A stretch of 45,000 nucleotides of DNA, from positions 23,444,502 through 23,489,501 of the forward strand of contig CM022679.1 in the NCBI GenBank assembly GCA_012295275.1, in the 5' to 3' direction. The position numbers and the translations under genes were made by a program. The DNA comes from Chrysomallon squamiferum (taxonomy: Eukaryota > Mollusca > Gastropoda > Neomphalida > Peltospiridae). This document shows, piece by piece, positions 10,555 through 22,019 of this stretch. The notes under the pieces were generated by a model. That model was given only the letters and a program-made list of their open reading frames with translations, did no database searches and was not told where the DNA came from. Positions within the stretch are counted from its first letter, which is position 1, and each line of letters begins with the position of its first letter.

Positions 10555-10561
10555 TCTCTCT
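10463..10561 (+). repeat. (TC)n array, about 49 units
   Basis: An almost uninterrupted TC tract with one CCC interruption near the end. A homopurine/homopyrimidine mirror repeat of this length can adopt triplex (H-DNA) structure. Confidence 0.97.
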
Positions 10562-10659
10562 GTATCGTGTCGTAATCATTACAGTAATTATTCATGTTAA
10601 ATTAGGAGAAAAAAAAAGTGTGGTGTGAAACCTTGAGTATTCCACTCCTATTATTTTCC

Positions 10660-10800
10660 ACATCCTGTTACAGCAGACTGTCTGGACACTGGAGACGTAC
10701 TCATTAGCGGAAACACGTCATCCGACTGTAGACTTGACGTGTTCCGTTACCATGGTAGCTAAGAAGAGACGCGCCGTGGGGTATTTTCACCAGTGTTTTA
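10660..10800. promoter_or_regulatory. Candidate RFX/CREB regulatory module
   Basis: An inverted repeat of AACACGTCA (10712-10720) and TGACGTGTT (10735-10743) surrounds a 14-nt spacer; each arm contains a CRE/UPRE-like TGACGTG. Two bases further on, GTTACCATGGTAGC (10746-10759) differs from the symmetric RFX X-box GTTACCATGGTAAC at one position. CREB/ATF and RFX are known to bind adjacent sites cooperatively in animal promoters. No coding exon is seen nearby. Confidence 0.4.
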
Positions 10801-12165
10801 TTCTAATAAGTTTAGATCAATAAGAAAAACTTTCCAAGTGAGGCGTTTGTCAGAAATGACTTGCGTAAATATGCGGAGTTAATTTTAATTTTAATTTTAA
10901 TATTTTAATTGTTTTTTTTTTTTTTTTTTTTTTATTTTTTGATCGTGCTAGCTTTATTACGATTATAAATATTATTATCAACAGAAGTAGTTGTACTAAT
11001 AGTAGAAGTAGTTATACTAATAGTAGAAGTAGTTGTAGTAGTTGTAGTAGTAGTAGTAGTGGTAGTAGTGGCAGTAGATTATTTGTTTTGCTGTTGCTGT
11101 CCGCGCTGTTGCTCTTGCTTTGCTGATACTGTTTTTGACGTTGTTACTGTTATTATTGTTGTTTCTTGTTCTTGTTGTTGCTGTTTGTTTTGTTTTGTTT
11201 TTTGTTGTTGTTTTGTTTTGTTTTAATTTGATTTTTGTTTCTTATGTATGGGGCGTTTTTAGGGGGTGCGGGTTGTTTTGTTGGTTTTCTTGATAAACTA
11301 GTTAAATTAATTTATGTATTCTTATTCCCAAAAAGTAAAGAAACACAAAATTTCTTGTTATACTGGACATGTTACTTCAGCTAAAGAACTTTGTTTTATT
11401 TAATCAGATAGAAAGATAAAAACAATACAAATAATAGTTAATAATAATAATATTAAAGTAGTAATAATAGTAAATAAATTTAAAAAACCGTAAATAAATA
11501 AATTGTTATTATTATTATATTTAATAATTTAATATAATAATAATAATAGTAATAGTAATTGTAGTAGTAATAGCAGAAGAAGAAGTGGTAGTAATAGTTG
11601 TAGTAGTAGTAGTAGTAGTAATAATAGTACTAGTAGCAGAAGTAATAAATAATACCAAAAAAAATAATAACATTTACAAAACAAATAAAAATAAATAAAT
11701 AAGTAATTAAATAAGTCAAAACTAATTTATTTTTTAAAAAAGACGATTCGTTCTCTTTAAACTACGATGACTGGAACCTCAGTGTCTTCCAGCACTGTTG
11801 AGCTAATTGCTTTATGAAAAACTGGTGTTCTTCACACGAAACCCCAGACAACGGGGGACAGTCACAACCAGTCGATAAGAACATTGTTTACAACCAGACT
11901 CAGATATCCGATAATAAAAGAGGTAGAAAAATCCCGTTTGCGGCCATTCGATTGGTTCGGTACTTGAGAATCATGGGAAAGCCGCCAGACGGGCCACGAG
12001 TCGATTAAGATTCTCTTTGTTGTTTGGAAAGTCTTCGTAGGCCCAGTAATCCTTTCTGTTGTTGGTGATATTTTCTAAACGAACCTAAGAAATTAATCAT
12101 GATTATTAATTGTCGTCGACGAATGAAAATGTCCACCAAATTAAGTCATTTTATTTGTTGTTCAC

Positions 12166-12202
<37 letters not shown>

Positions 12203-12724
12203 AACGATAGTGATGATGATAACTTAATAATAATAATAATAATAGTTTTGGGGGGCATTAACATTCAAAAAGTATTTCCGAAAATAGTATATATTTCTGT
12301 TTGTCAGAGATATATTTTTAACTTTTTAATGTAGGAAATGACGTCATGATAAAAAAATAATAATAAAAAAATATTGTCAGCATCAAAGAATCCTCACAAT
12401 CCAATATCGAATAAAATCAAAATTACAAGAATAAATTAAACAAAAAAAATAAAATAGTTGTATTTTTAGATTTTTTTTTTTTTTTTTTTAAATAAAAATA
12501 AAAAAGAATAAAGAAAAAAAAAACGTTACGAAGATTATAACGGTCGACTAAGACAGTAGAGGTGTTATCAATTAAGAGGAATAATCGTTACTAATTAAAT
12601 TTACCATGGACGTTTTTAATTTTTAATTCCTCGACACGACATTAGCGATTGATTTTGATGTTATTAGACAATCGATTCAGTTGTCTCCTTTCCGTAAATG
12701 AATACTCAGACTGAATTATTAGCC

Positions 12725-12764
<40 letters not shown>

Positions 12765-12865
12765 AAATAAAATAAAATAAGAATAAAAAAAAAAGAAATA
12801 AAGAAATTTATAAGTACTCAAATTAATTTATTTTTATAAGCTCTGTTGTTTTAGCTGTCTTTAAT
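10801..12865. other. AT-rich DNA with degenerate TAG, GAT and poly-A/T tracts
   Basis: Holds degenerate TAG triplets (about 10978-11075 and 11530-11650), TTG-rich sequence (11130-11230), a (GAT)n run (about 12169-12225) and a run of more than 30 A at about 12730-12762. The interval 11760-12020 is non-repetitive, with a 64-codon open frame that matches nothing I recognise. Confidence 0.6.
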
Positions 12866-12950
12866 CGTACTACTACTACGACTAAGACTACGACTACGAC
12901 TACGACTACGACTACGACTACGACTACGACTACGACTACTACTATTAATA
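12866..12950 (+). repeat. (ACTACG)n hexanucleotide array
   Basis: About 9-10 hexamer units flanked by ACT triplets. It is the only hexanucleotide array of this sequence in the window and carries one CpG per unit. Confidence 0.95.
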
Positions 12951-13401
12951 ATAATAACATCAACAACAAAACAACAGTAACTACATCTATAGTAATTTAA
13001 AATGAAATGTGTTTATAAAGATTTAAATGACATGAAATAGGAATATGTTGAATATGAACGTCAGCTGAGAAACAGTCTGTCACTGAATACTGTGTTGTTG
13101 TTGTAGATGTTGTTTTTGGGGGGAGGGGGTCCATATTTCTCTTCAAATCAAACTCCTGTCATAGCCTCCATGTTTAACACCAGTTGTAAAAGTCTAGTTT
13201 TCGGCAGTAGCAGTAACAGATTTAATTTGTTTTATCGTTTTAAGAACATCAGAGGTACGAAACATTTGATCCTAGGTCATTGTGTGTGTGTCGTTAATCT
13301 ACCCAGATTTGTTGAGGTTGATGTCGTACAATTGCCGATAATGCTGACTAAGTTTTAAAATATCAGATACTGTTTGTCTACACAGATTGAGTTTCATAGC
13401 C

Positions 13402-13448
13402 GGGGTTCACGGGGACCGGGGTGACGTGGGTGACGTGGGTGACGTGGG
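13402..13448 (+). promoter_or_regulatory. Triple TGACGTGG (UPRE-like) repeat inside a G4 motif
   Basis: GGGG tracts at 13402, 13411 and 13418 and GGG tracts at 13428, 13437 and 13446 are separated by loops of 3-6 nt, satisfying the usual G-quadruplex rule. The last part is three 9-bp tandem units giving exact TGACGTGG at 13422-13429, 13431-13438 and 13440-13447, the word bound by XBP1/ATF6 in the unfolded protein response. Sequence before and after is AT-rich. It could equally be a short 9-bp minisatellite without function. Confidence 0.4.
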
Positions 13449-13546
13449 CGAAATACTCGCCTTACTTCTAATCCACGGCAAAGTCTAAGTCGTCTTCTTT
13501 ACCTTTTTCTTTTTGTTTAATTGTTATTATTGTTATTGTAATGTTA

Positions 13547-13550
<4 letters not shown>

Positions 13551-13579
<29 letters not shown>

Positions 13580-13605
13580 GATTATTATTATTATTATTAT
13601 TATTA

Positions 13606-13636
<31 letters not shown>
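13551..13636 (+). repeat. (TTG)n-(ATT)n compound array
   Basis: About ten TTG triplets are joined to more than twenty ATT triplets with one ATC. Confidence 0.95.
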
Positions 13637-13637
<1 letters not shown>

Positions 13638-14935
13638 TTAAATATATCAATTGGAAGTTGAAGGTATCGATACATTTTAGCCTCCATTGTGTCCACTGAT
13701 CACATGACCACATTTTGCTATCCGCGGGCGTTTTTCCATCAAAATATAATTTTTTCAATAAATCATGTGATATAGCTGCAAGAGTGTATTGTTTTACTGT
13801 CGTGATTAGAAGTTGACAATAAACACAGTTCTTTTAAACTTGTAAACAAATTAAATCAGCTGAGATGGACGTGATAACTGATTGTACAGAATTACGTCTA
13901 CAGTAAAGATTACAACTGACCAAGACTCGAGAAAGCAGGCTGCAAGTAATCGTAAACAAAACATGAGAATAAAACTGTTGTTAAATAATTTTATTACTTA
14001 AGGCACGTATTAAATATATTTTATTAGAAGCAGAACATCGATGTAAACATGCAGATAGTTTAGTTTTTTGTTTATGACAATGGTTTGTTTACGTCTTATT
14101 GTCTCATTTCGCTTTTACAAAACCTCACTTCTCTCTGATATATCCAGAGCGGAGAAGTGACTAACGTAAATCTAAACATTTCTGTTTACAGAGCGGATTT
14201 GATGGAAACTGTTTTATTAATTTTGCTTTAGAAAAATTCGATACGTTGCCGTTGTTTTAAGGTCGCTTTGCCATTACTACGACTAATTCAATCAGACAGT
14301 GCAAAATGTGCGCCATACACATTTATACAGACTTGTGCTTTTGACACTAAATCTAAATGAGTGAATTCAATTAGGTGTCAACGCACACTAATAGTAATCT
14401 TGTTCATTTAGCTGCATATAGTAATTACAAGACGTATTGCATCATTATTTATTAAGCCTTCCAAAAAGCGCGATCATTTCGTCTCACGCGCTAGCCTAAT
14501 TACGTTCAAAATTGTGTGCCAGTGTTGACAAAACTAATTACTTGGGTTTTTTTTTTTTTTTGGAATTTACACCCGAAACCTGAAGAAGACAATGACAGTG
14601 ACTTCATTGTCATAAACTGTAAGATTACAGTACACAGAAGGATGAATTACAAAATTAAAATGCACATCCGGATTAGACGTGGTTTTGTTCATAATTGACT
14701 ATCGGTAGCTTTACTGTACTTTGAAATTGTGCCTGTTGACACAAAAATCCGGATTAGTTAAAAGCCCGTTTTCACGGAGTCCATTATATCTATATAAATA
14801 TATATATGACAGATCTTATATCTATTTAAGATTAAAGTGCTAGAAAAAAAAAATGTATCAAAAGGCACAACCATCTGGGAAATAAATAAAAACACTTAAT
14901 TTAGCATTAATAAAAAGCCATGAAAATATTTGTAT

Positions 14936-14966
<31 letters not shown>

Positions 14967-15230
14967 TTACGCTGCTGGCAGACATTTGGGGTTTGTTTTT
15001 ATATTCACTAGAAAATTTCAAGAACATAAATCCTGGTCTGAAAATGCTACATACTTCAGATACATAAAGATTGTCTTAAGGTCGTTTGTTGTAAAATGTG
15101 CTATATGAGTATTTTACTGTGTTGCAGCTTTGGATTTTCTTTGTTGTGTTTTATAGCTACAAATATTCGTTTTTTTTTCCTTACCTTAAACTCTACTAAA
15201 AGCATGATATTCTGAATGAAACAAAGTTCG
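13637..15230. other. Intergenic single-copy DNA
   Basis: Ordinary AT-rich sequence. An 11-bp word, ATCCGGATTAG, occurs twice in direct orientation at 14666-14676 and 14747-14757 (it contains TAATCC on the minus strand, the Otx/Pitx-type word). A TTTA array lies at 14934-14968. No exon is recognised. Confidence 0.5.
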
Positions 15231-15530
15231 GAAACCAAAAAAAAAAAAAAAAAAAAAGAAAAAGAAAAAATTAAATTAAGAAAGAAATGAAAAAAAATCA
15301 AAATATAAAGAAAGAGAGGAAAAAAAAGAACAACAAAAAAATTAAATTAAGAAAGAAATTAATGAATCAAAACATAAAGAAAGAGGAATAAGGAAAAATG
15401 AAAATAGATAGATACAAAAAGAAAATTAAATTAATGAAAGAAAGAAAAAAGAAAGAAACGGATGAATGAAACAAATTAAAGCATCAAAAAAAGGAAAATT
15501 AAAGATGAAATAATCGAAATGAAAATCCTG
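15231..15530. repeat. A-rich GAAA-type low-complexity tract
   Basis: A run of about 20 A, then roughly 270 bp of interspersed AAAG, GAAA and AATTAAATTAAG words. A duplicated AAATTAAATTAAGAAAGAAA block (near 15268 and 15339) shows local segment duplication inside the tract. Confidence 0.8.
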
Positions 15531-16786
<1,256 letters not shown>

Positions 16787-16871
16787 TTAATTTAATTTAA
16801 TTTAATTTAATTTAATTTTATTTTATTTTATTTTATTTTATTTATATTTACTTATATGTTTATTTTTATTT

Positions 16872-16918
<47 letters not shown>

Positions 16919-16985
16919 TCAACATCATTTATTAATTTATTTATTTAGTTATTTAGTTATTTAGTTATTTTTTTATTTATTTGTA
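16787..16985 (+). repeat. (TTTAA)n, (TTTTA)n and (TTTA)n nested arrays
   Basis: Three related T-rich units follow one another, as expected for slippage-driven unit drift. Confidence 0.9.
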
Positions 16986-17655
16986 TTTCATTTTCAGTTT
17001 TGTTAATTTATCTTATTTTTTTGTTGTTGTTCTCTGTGTAGGTAGTATGTATGTGTACGTGTGTATTTTCTTTGTGTGTTTTTTTATTTATTTTGTTTGT
17101 TTGTTTACGTTTGACACTAATAAATGTTAGGGAGAAACTGAGATATTTATGAGATATATATATATTTTTATGTTATCAATTAAGGTCTAATTATATCAGT
17201 CCGGAAACAAATCCGAAGATAACCGACGATATCTGAAAATGGATAACGCAGAGCGTTTTTAGCAACAACGACAACCCAATAATTATAAAGAAGTAACTGT
17301 GTTTTATTGAAATAATCAGTAAGCCGATTCAGATAATCACATTCGTGTCGACTGTCAGTGTACTTTAGGAAACGCATTAGTATCGTAGTCATTCGGTCGA
17401 CTACTGGTGCACAAAACTGTGTAGATTAATCCTCCGTTGGCAAATTAATTACAGTATTACTTAACCCATCGACAGATTCCCTAACTACAGCCAAGATTTC
17501 AGTTCTGTTTCACCGTGTACTAAAACCTTAAAAAAAAAAAAAAAAAAAAAAGAAAAAGAAAAGATGTTGATAATTTTTTTTACGGTAATACGTTAGTTGT
17601 AGTTTTATTTGAATAACTGAAACCGATTTTCTTGTGTTAATTTTGTTGTGTTCTT
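16986..17655. other. AT-rich intergenic DNA
   Basis: Includes an A run at about 17530-17550. A 70-codon minus-strand frame at 17180-17392 is unremarkable. Confidence 0.5.
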
Positions 17656-17657
<2 letters not shown>

Positions 17658-17722
<65 letters not shown>

Positions 17723-17876
17723 CTGTCTTCCTTTATGTCTCTAATTCTCTCTTCTCTCACTATTTTTGTCTCTCTTACACACACATTCTCTCTGACCCTC
17801 CCTATCATTTTATATATATATATATATATGTCTATTTTTATGTCTATATATATAATCTAATTTAATTCGTATTTGT

Positions 17877-17950
<74 letters not shown>
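17658..17950 (+). repeat. Two (TC)n arrays separated by TA/TCTA-rich DNA
   Basis: TC arrays at about 17659-17711 and 17879-17948, with (TA)n at about 17810-17828 between them. Confidence 0.95.
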
Positions 17951-17952
<2 letters not shown>

Positions 17953-17959
17953 ACGAATT

Positions 17960-18175
17960 CTTTTGTTTAAAATTAACACAAATGACACGTGCCACTGCCT
18001 GGCTGGCTGTGCTAACATTTTTCGGCAGTTTATGGTTGTCAGTTACAGTTCGGTCGCGACATCGCGGCCTCCACACAACTTGTTATTATTCCTGGGTCGA
18101 TAAATTCCCTGACACCGGTTTAAAATTAACACAAGATTTTAGTCACGATTTGCGGCAGTTTAATTCGTAATGTGG
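17960..18175. other. Non-repetitive island with spaced direct repeats
   Basis: The 17-bp word GTTTAAAATTAACACAA occurs at 17965-17981 and 18118-18134, and CGGCAGTTTA at 18023-18032 and 18153-18162, in the same order. The island is GC-raised and holds a GTCGCGAC-type CpG cluster near 18052. A 62-codon open frame (17982-18170) resembles no known protein. It may be a diverged two-unit repeat or a regulatory element. Confidence 0.35.
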
Positions 18176-18179
18176 CAGA

Positions 18180-18530
18180 GATGCGCCATGATAAATTATA
18201 TGTACTAATAGCAGTGGTACTGGTAGTAGTTACCGCCGTAGTAATGGTTGTAGTTGTCGTCGTCGTAGTAATAGTAGTAGAAGAAGTATTTATGGTTGCT
18301 TCATTAGTATTAGCATTACTAGAATAGTAGTAGCAGTAGTAGTAGTAGTCATAGGAGTAGTAGTAGTAGTAGAACAGTTGTAGATGCAGAGATAATAATA
18401 CTGTTCAGAGCAGTAGTAGTAGTCGTAGTAGCAGTTGCAGTAGTACACGTAGAAGTCGGGGTAGCAGTAATAATAGTAGTATAGTAATTGAGGTATTTAA
18501 AGTTGTTGTAGTAGTAGTAGTAGTTAGGTA
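18180..18530. repeat. Degenerate TAG/GTA trinucleotide tract
   Basis: Interrupted TAG triplets over about 350 bp, the same class and strand as the tracts at 301-770, 10978-11075 and 11530-11650. A run of about 23 A follows at 18552. Confidence 0.85.
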
Positions 18531-19340
18531 ATATAAATTTGTGCAGTTTTTAAAAAAAAAAAAAAAAAAAAAAAAGAGGTGTAAAGGCATTATTGGATTA
18601 TTAATCTGGATTACAAAATAAATTTAATCACTAATAAAGTCTGTGGAGTTTGTCCAGATAGAAATATAAAATATTTTTGTGCAGTTCATATTTTATAGAA
18701 TAATTAATTAATTAATTAATTAAGACAAAAGAACAAAACGTGTTCTGGGAAACCAGGGTCATAATGACTTTCCTTTAGAAGCGAAGTTTCAGCTAATAGT
18801 AAAATCACCTCTCTGTGTTAAATGACAAAATCGACCGATTTTGTCACCGAAGCGTGGTTAATATAAATTCGATTCATTTGCTTCCAGGCATGACAAAAAC
18901 AGTAAACAGAGGGGGACCTCAGACTTTCGGGTTCAAGGATAACGGATGACAAAAAAAAAAATCAAAAAAAAAAAAATGCTAGAGTATATAATTTATCTCT
19001 TCTTGTTGCTCTTCGTTTGGTTGATTTTTATTTCTACAGTCTTCTTTTTTTTTTTCTTTTTTTTTTTTTAATTATAGTTTTACGGGGCCGCCTATGTTTT
19101 CATTGTTAGCATTTTAGTAATGGCTAAGTAATATAAAAGACGCAGCCCTATTAATAATTCACCGGGATGTATTAGACACGTTTATGTGTACATTTATCGT
19201 AATGCTATCATTTTTATGTTAGTCACTGACACCAGAGACCGCGAATAAGTAATAGTCGTGAAGACTCAGTCTTTCGTGGTTTTGCTGGGGTCGAGATTTT
19301 CAGAAAAGATGTCTTATTTTGTTTGCTTTATCAAAGTAAT
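18531..19340. other. Intergenic DNA containing a 24-bp near-perfect palindrome
   Basis: An AATT array occurs near 18700-18722. At 18823-18846, arms TGACAAAATCG and CGATTTTGTCA flank a 2-bp centre, giving an 11-bp perfect inverted repeat. The rest is AT-rich with A and T runs and no visible exon. Confidence 0.6.
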
Positions 19341-19344
19341 TTAA

Positions 19345-19480
19345 AATCTTATTTACACGCACGCACACGCACACGCACGCACACGCACACACACACACAC
19401 ACACACACTCACACACATACACACTTGCACAAACAATCTTTCTCTCTCTCTCTCTCTCCCTATTTCTCATTCTCTCTCTA
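19345..19480. repeat. (AC)n and (TC)n arrays
   Basis: CGCACA/ACAC units at about 19356-19420, then TC units at about 19440-19458. Confidence 0.9.
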
Positions 19481-19524
19481 TGTACACATAAACATATAAA
19501 CGTGAATTATCATATTAATTAATA

Positions 19525-19716
19525 TCACGTTGATAAAATTATGGTGTTTTTTTTAATGGAGAGGCGGTTGCTGTCATTACTGCCACTGACGCTGCTGAAG
19601 CCGTTTTCTCCAATGTAATATCTCTGCAAATTTTCCTTGATGACGTGTATATTTTTAACCACCTCCGCCATTAGACGACGTCGTAAATTCAGGTCACGAC
19701 ATTCCGAACTCGTCAA
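19525..19716 (-). CDS. Possible uncharacterised short ORF or first exon
   Basis: A 63-codon minus-strand frame. The internal ATG at about 19672-19674 sits in an ATGGCGGAGG context and begins MAEVVKNIHVIKENLQRYY, after which the frame is Ser/Gly/Asn-rich. The third-position choices up to about 19550 look coding-like to the eye (GTC, ATC, AAG, TTG, CAG, GGC, TTC, AGC). I recognise no domain and no convincing donor site, and the last codons run into a poly-A/T stretch. It may be a real first exon, a pseudogene fragment or chance. Confidence 0.15.
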   Translation of the reverse strand: MTSSECRDLNLRRRLMAEVVKNIHVIKENLQRYYIGENGFSSVSGSNDSNRLSIKKNTIILST

Positions 19717-20337
19717 AAAAGATCAGACGATATTGACATTTCACGTCTGCTGTTTACGCGACGCTAGTGCGAGCGAGTCACTTAGGTTTCCTACTTAGAC
19801 ATTTCACAATTTCCAATACACAGACACTACAAAAATATTATTAATAGTTACTTTCCAGGGAATTAGAAATAACGTAACGTCATCTGTGAATGGATTAAAA
19901 TCAAAATATTAAGTGCTTAGTGATAAAATCGAAATGATAAATAAATACAAATATTTTTTTAGGGGGTGGCCGTGGATTTTGTTATGTACCAAGCTAACAT
20001 TTGGTTTACTGTCGTAAAAACGATGATGTAAAAGGCACTTTATTTACGGTTACTAAAACCATTTTTTTTTTTTTTTTATTGACAAATATATGTTCATCTC
20101 TCTCTCTTTATTTCTCTCTCTCCAAATTCCATTTTATCCTTCAATATATTTTTTTTATATATTATCTTTTCCAGTTTAATAAAGATCGCGAATTCGTAAA
20201 TAGAGTTTCTATTATTCAGTTTCCAAAAAAAAAAAAAAAAAAAAAACCCGCATAGAAATCGACATTAAATGGGAGAAATGGGCGGGGGAAGGGAACTTTA
20301 AAAAAAAAAGAAAAAAAAAAAGAGCTTCATTCGTCTG
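19717..20337. other. Intergenic DNA
   Basis: AT-rich, with T and A runs at about 20062-20078, 20224-20246 and 20300-20320. No gene is seen. Confidence 0.5.
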
Positions 20338-20667
20338 CTACTGAAGACGTCTGCTTTGCGCGCGACGCTGGAACTCCTGATAGTGTATTCCAGTCAACGT
20401 ACTTTCTTTTGTGCTAAAATTCTTTCTGATCGATTTAGTAATCTGACTTAATCGCGTTAAACAGTCGTCTTGCGACACGAAATAAATCGGATTTGGAGAG
20501 GGCCGTTTTGTTACGGCAGATAACGATTTTAAACATCTCCGTGCCAGCCTGTGACAGTTCCACGTCGGCGTAAGCATGCGCAGTGACATTGAAATCTGCA
20601 CGCGGCAGAAATAGACGCTGACACGACGTCGATAAAAGAACTTAGATACAGCGTGCGATGTTTTCAT
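20338..20667 (-). other. GC-raised island with a 109-codon open frame of unknown nature
   Basis: This is the longest non-repetitive open frame outside the two named genes. The translation is Arg/Ser/Thr-rich without signal peptide, membrane segment or motif I recognise. The same DNA carries GCATGCGCAG (NRF1-like, near 20573) and several CpGs, so a promoter or conserved noncoding element is at least as likely as a gene. Confidence 0.2.
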
Positions 20668-21239
20668 TTCTTTGAAGTGCGAGATTTAGAACGTCTCCGC
20701 CGTCGTGTTACAAGGGTTACAAGTTCAAATCTGTTTGCAAGAATTTGGCACATTTCGTGTCTACGTGCGTTAGACATTTGAGAATTACTTTACTTCGGGG
20801 GAGGAGGGGTGGACATTAATTGAAAAACAATAATTATTCACTGTTTAGTGTCTTGATTCATAGTTTCATACATGTACATGGTTAATTTCTGTAATCAAAT
20901 AAATGCGTATAAACCTATTTATACTGTAGAATCAGTTTATCAGAAATAATTTTGAAAAATTTTGGCTGAATTTTTCTATTTTTAATTCATTAATTTAAGT
21001 GAAGAATTAATAAAATTCTGTTTAACCATTTTCAAAAAAAAAATAAACAAAAAAAAATGCTCAATAACCCTCACCACCACCACTCACCACTCCCCACCCC
21101 ACCCAAAAAAAAAAAATAATAATAATAATAATACGAAAAATAAATTAAACATCACGATTAAGATATATTATTTTTTTTTTAATAACCTTTCGTTTCGTTT
21201 CATTTCGTTTCAATATTTCAACAGAACTCATTAGAATAC
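20668..21239. other. AT-rich intergenic DNA
   Basis: AT-rich with A runs and a CCACC/CACC-rich patch at 21067-21104. No gene is recognised. Confidence 0.5.
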
Positions 21240-21389
21240 TGGCACTTTGCGGCCACCGACTTCCGACTTCCTGCCTGTTCCACCCTGCGCCATATTGTTT
21301 TTAAATCTGAAATGGAAGATGCAGACCAGTCCGGAAATTTACCGGAAATAACGTCACCCGAAATTAATGAGATTTAGCGCGCGCCTCCC
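21240..21389 (+). promoter_or_regulatory. Housekeeping-type promoter candidate (ETS, CRE, YY1 words)
   Basis: CCGGAAAT occurs at 21331-21338 and 21342-21349, one helical turn apart, followed at once by TAACGTCA (21349-21356, CRE-like). GCGCCATATTG upstream (near 21289) resembles a reverse YY1 site and CTTCC words resemble inverted ETS sites. Such combinations are typical of TATA-less animal promoters. A possible short upstream reading frame starts at about 21312 and ends TAG at 21375. Confidence 0.35.
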
Positions 21390-21500
21390 ATGCACTGCCA
21401 CGTTCTTAACGCTCCGGTGAAGATGATCGCCATTCGAGTTTTCCGCCAGAATTACAGGCCCGTGCTCAACCCAGCTCCTAGCGGAGAGGTCTGGCAAATG
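21390..21500 (+). CDS. Possible first coding exon of an unidentified gene
   Basis: From ATG at 21390 a 37-codon frame reaches 21500, where CAAATG is followed by GTGAGT, an excellent donor, leaving the intron in phase 0. A second in-frame ATG lies at 21423. The peptide is basic (MIAIRVFRQNYRPVLNPAP from the second start) and matches no family I know; a basic amphipathic N-terminus could be a mitochondrial presequence, but that is speculation. The same frame is closed upstream by the TAG at 21375. I could not find the next exon. It might instead be 5' untranslated sequence of the claudin-like gene 2.9 kb downstream on the same strand. Confidence 0.25.
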
Positions 21501-21982
21501 GTGAGTCAGAGCTCGGGTTAGAGAAGATTTCTGTGACTGTAAATCAAAACTCAGCGATAAACTGATTACGTTTTCGCCCCTCTCATTTTGTCGGCTGCGA
21601 GATCGAATCTCCGTTCAGGGGGTTTCGTGCCTAAATTAAAGTGTAAGATGTGTTTTTTTTTTTTTTTCAAGAAAGAATGTTCTAAAATTGTCATGATGAC
21701 GATGATGATGATGAAGATTAAAGGTAGTAGTAGTTGCAGAAGAAGGAGGAGCAGCAGGAGGTGTAGTAGTGGTAGTAGTGTAACCAAAAACAGTAATATT
21801 AGTTGTACACGTCGTTATAGATGTAATAGAAGCATTGTAACGATATCCGTTTTGTTCATTTTTAAATTAACTGAATAAATCCCTTAAATGCGAAAGATTT
21901 TTTTTTTTTTTTTTTATGTTTATCGCTAAACATTTTCTCGTTTTCTTTTCGTTTTATATTATTATTTTATTTTATTTTATTT

Positions 21983-22019
<37 letters not shown>

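Noticed and set aside
21067-21104. C-rich tract as a second minus-strand G-quadruplex
   Set aside because: Only three closely spaced G tracts; the fourth is separated by a loop of about 21 nt, so the motif is weak.
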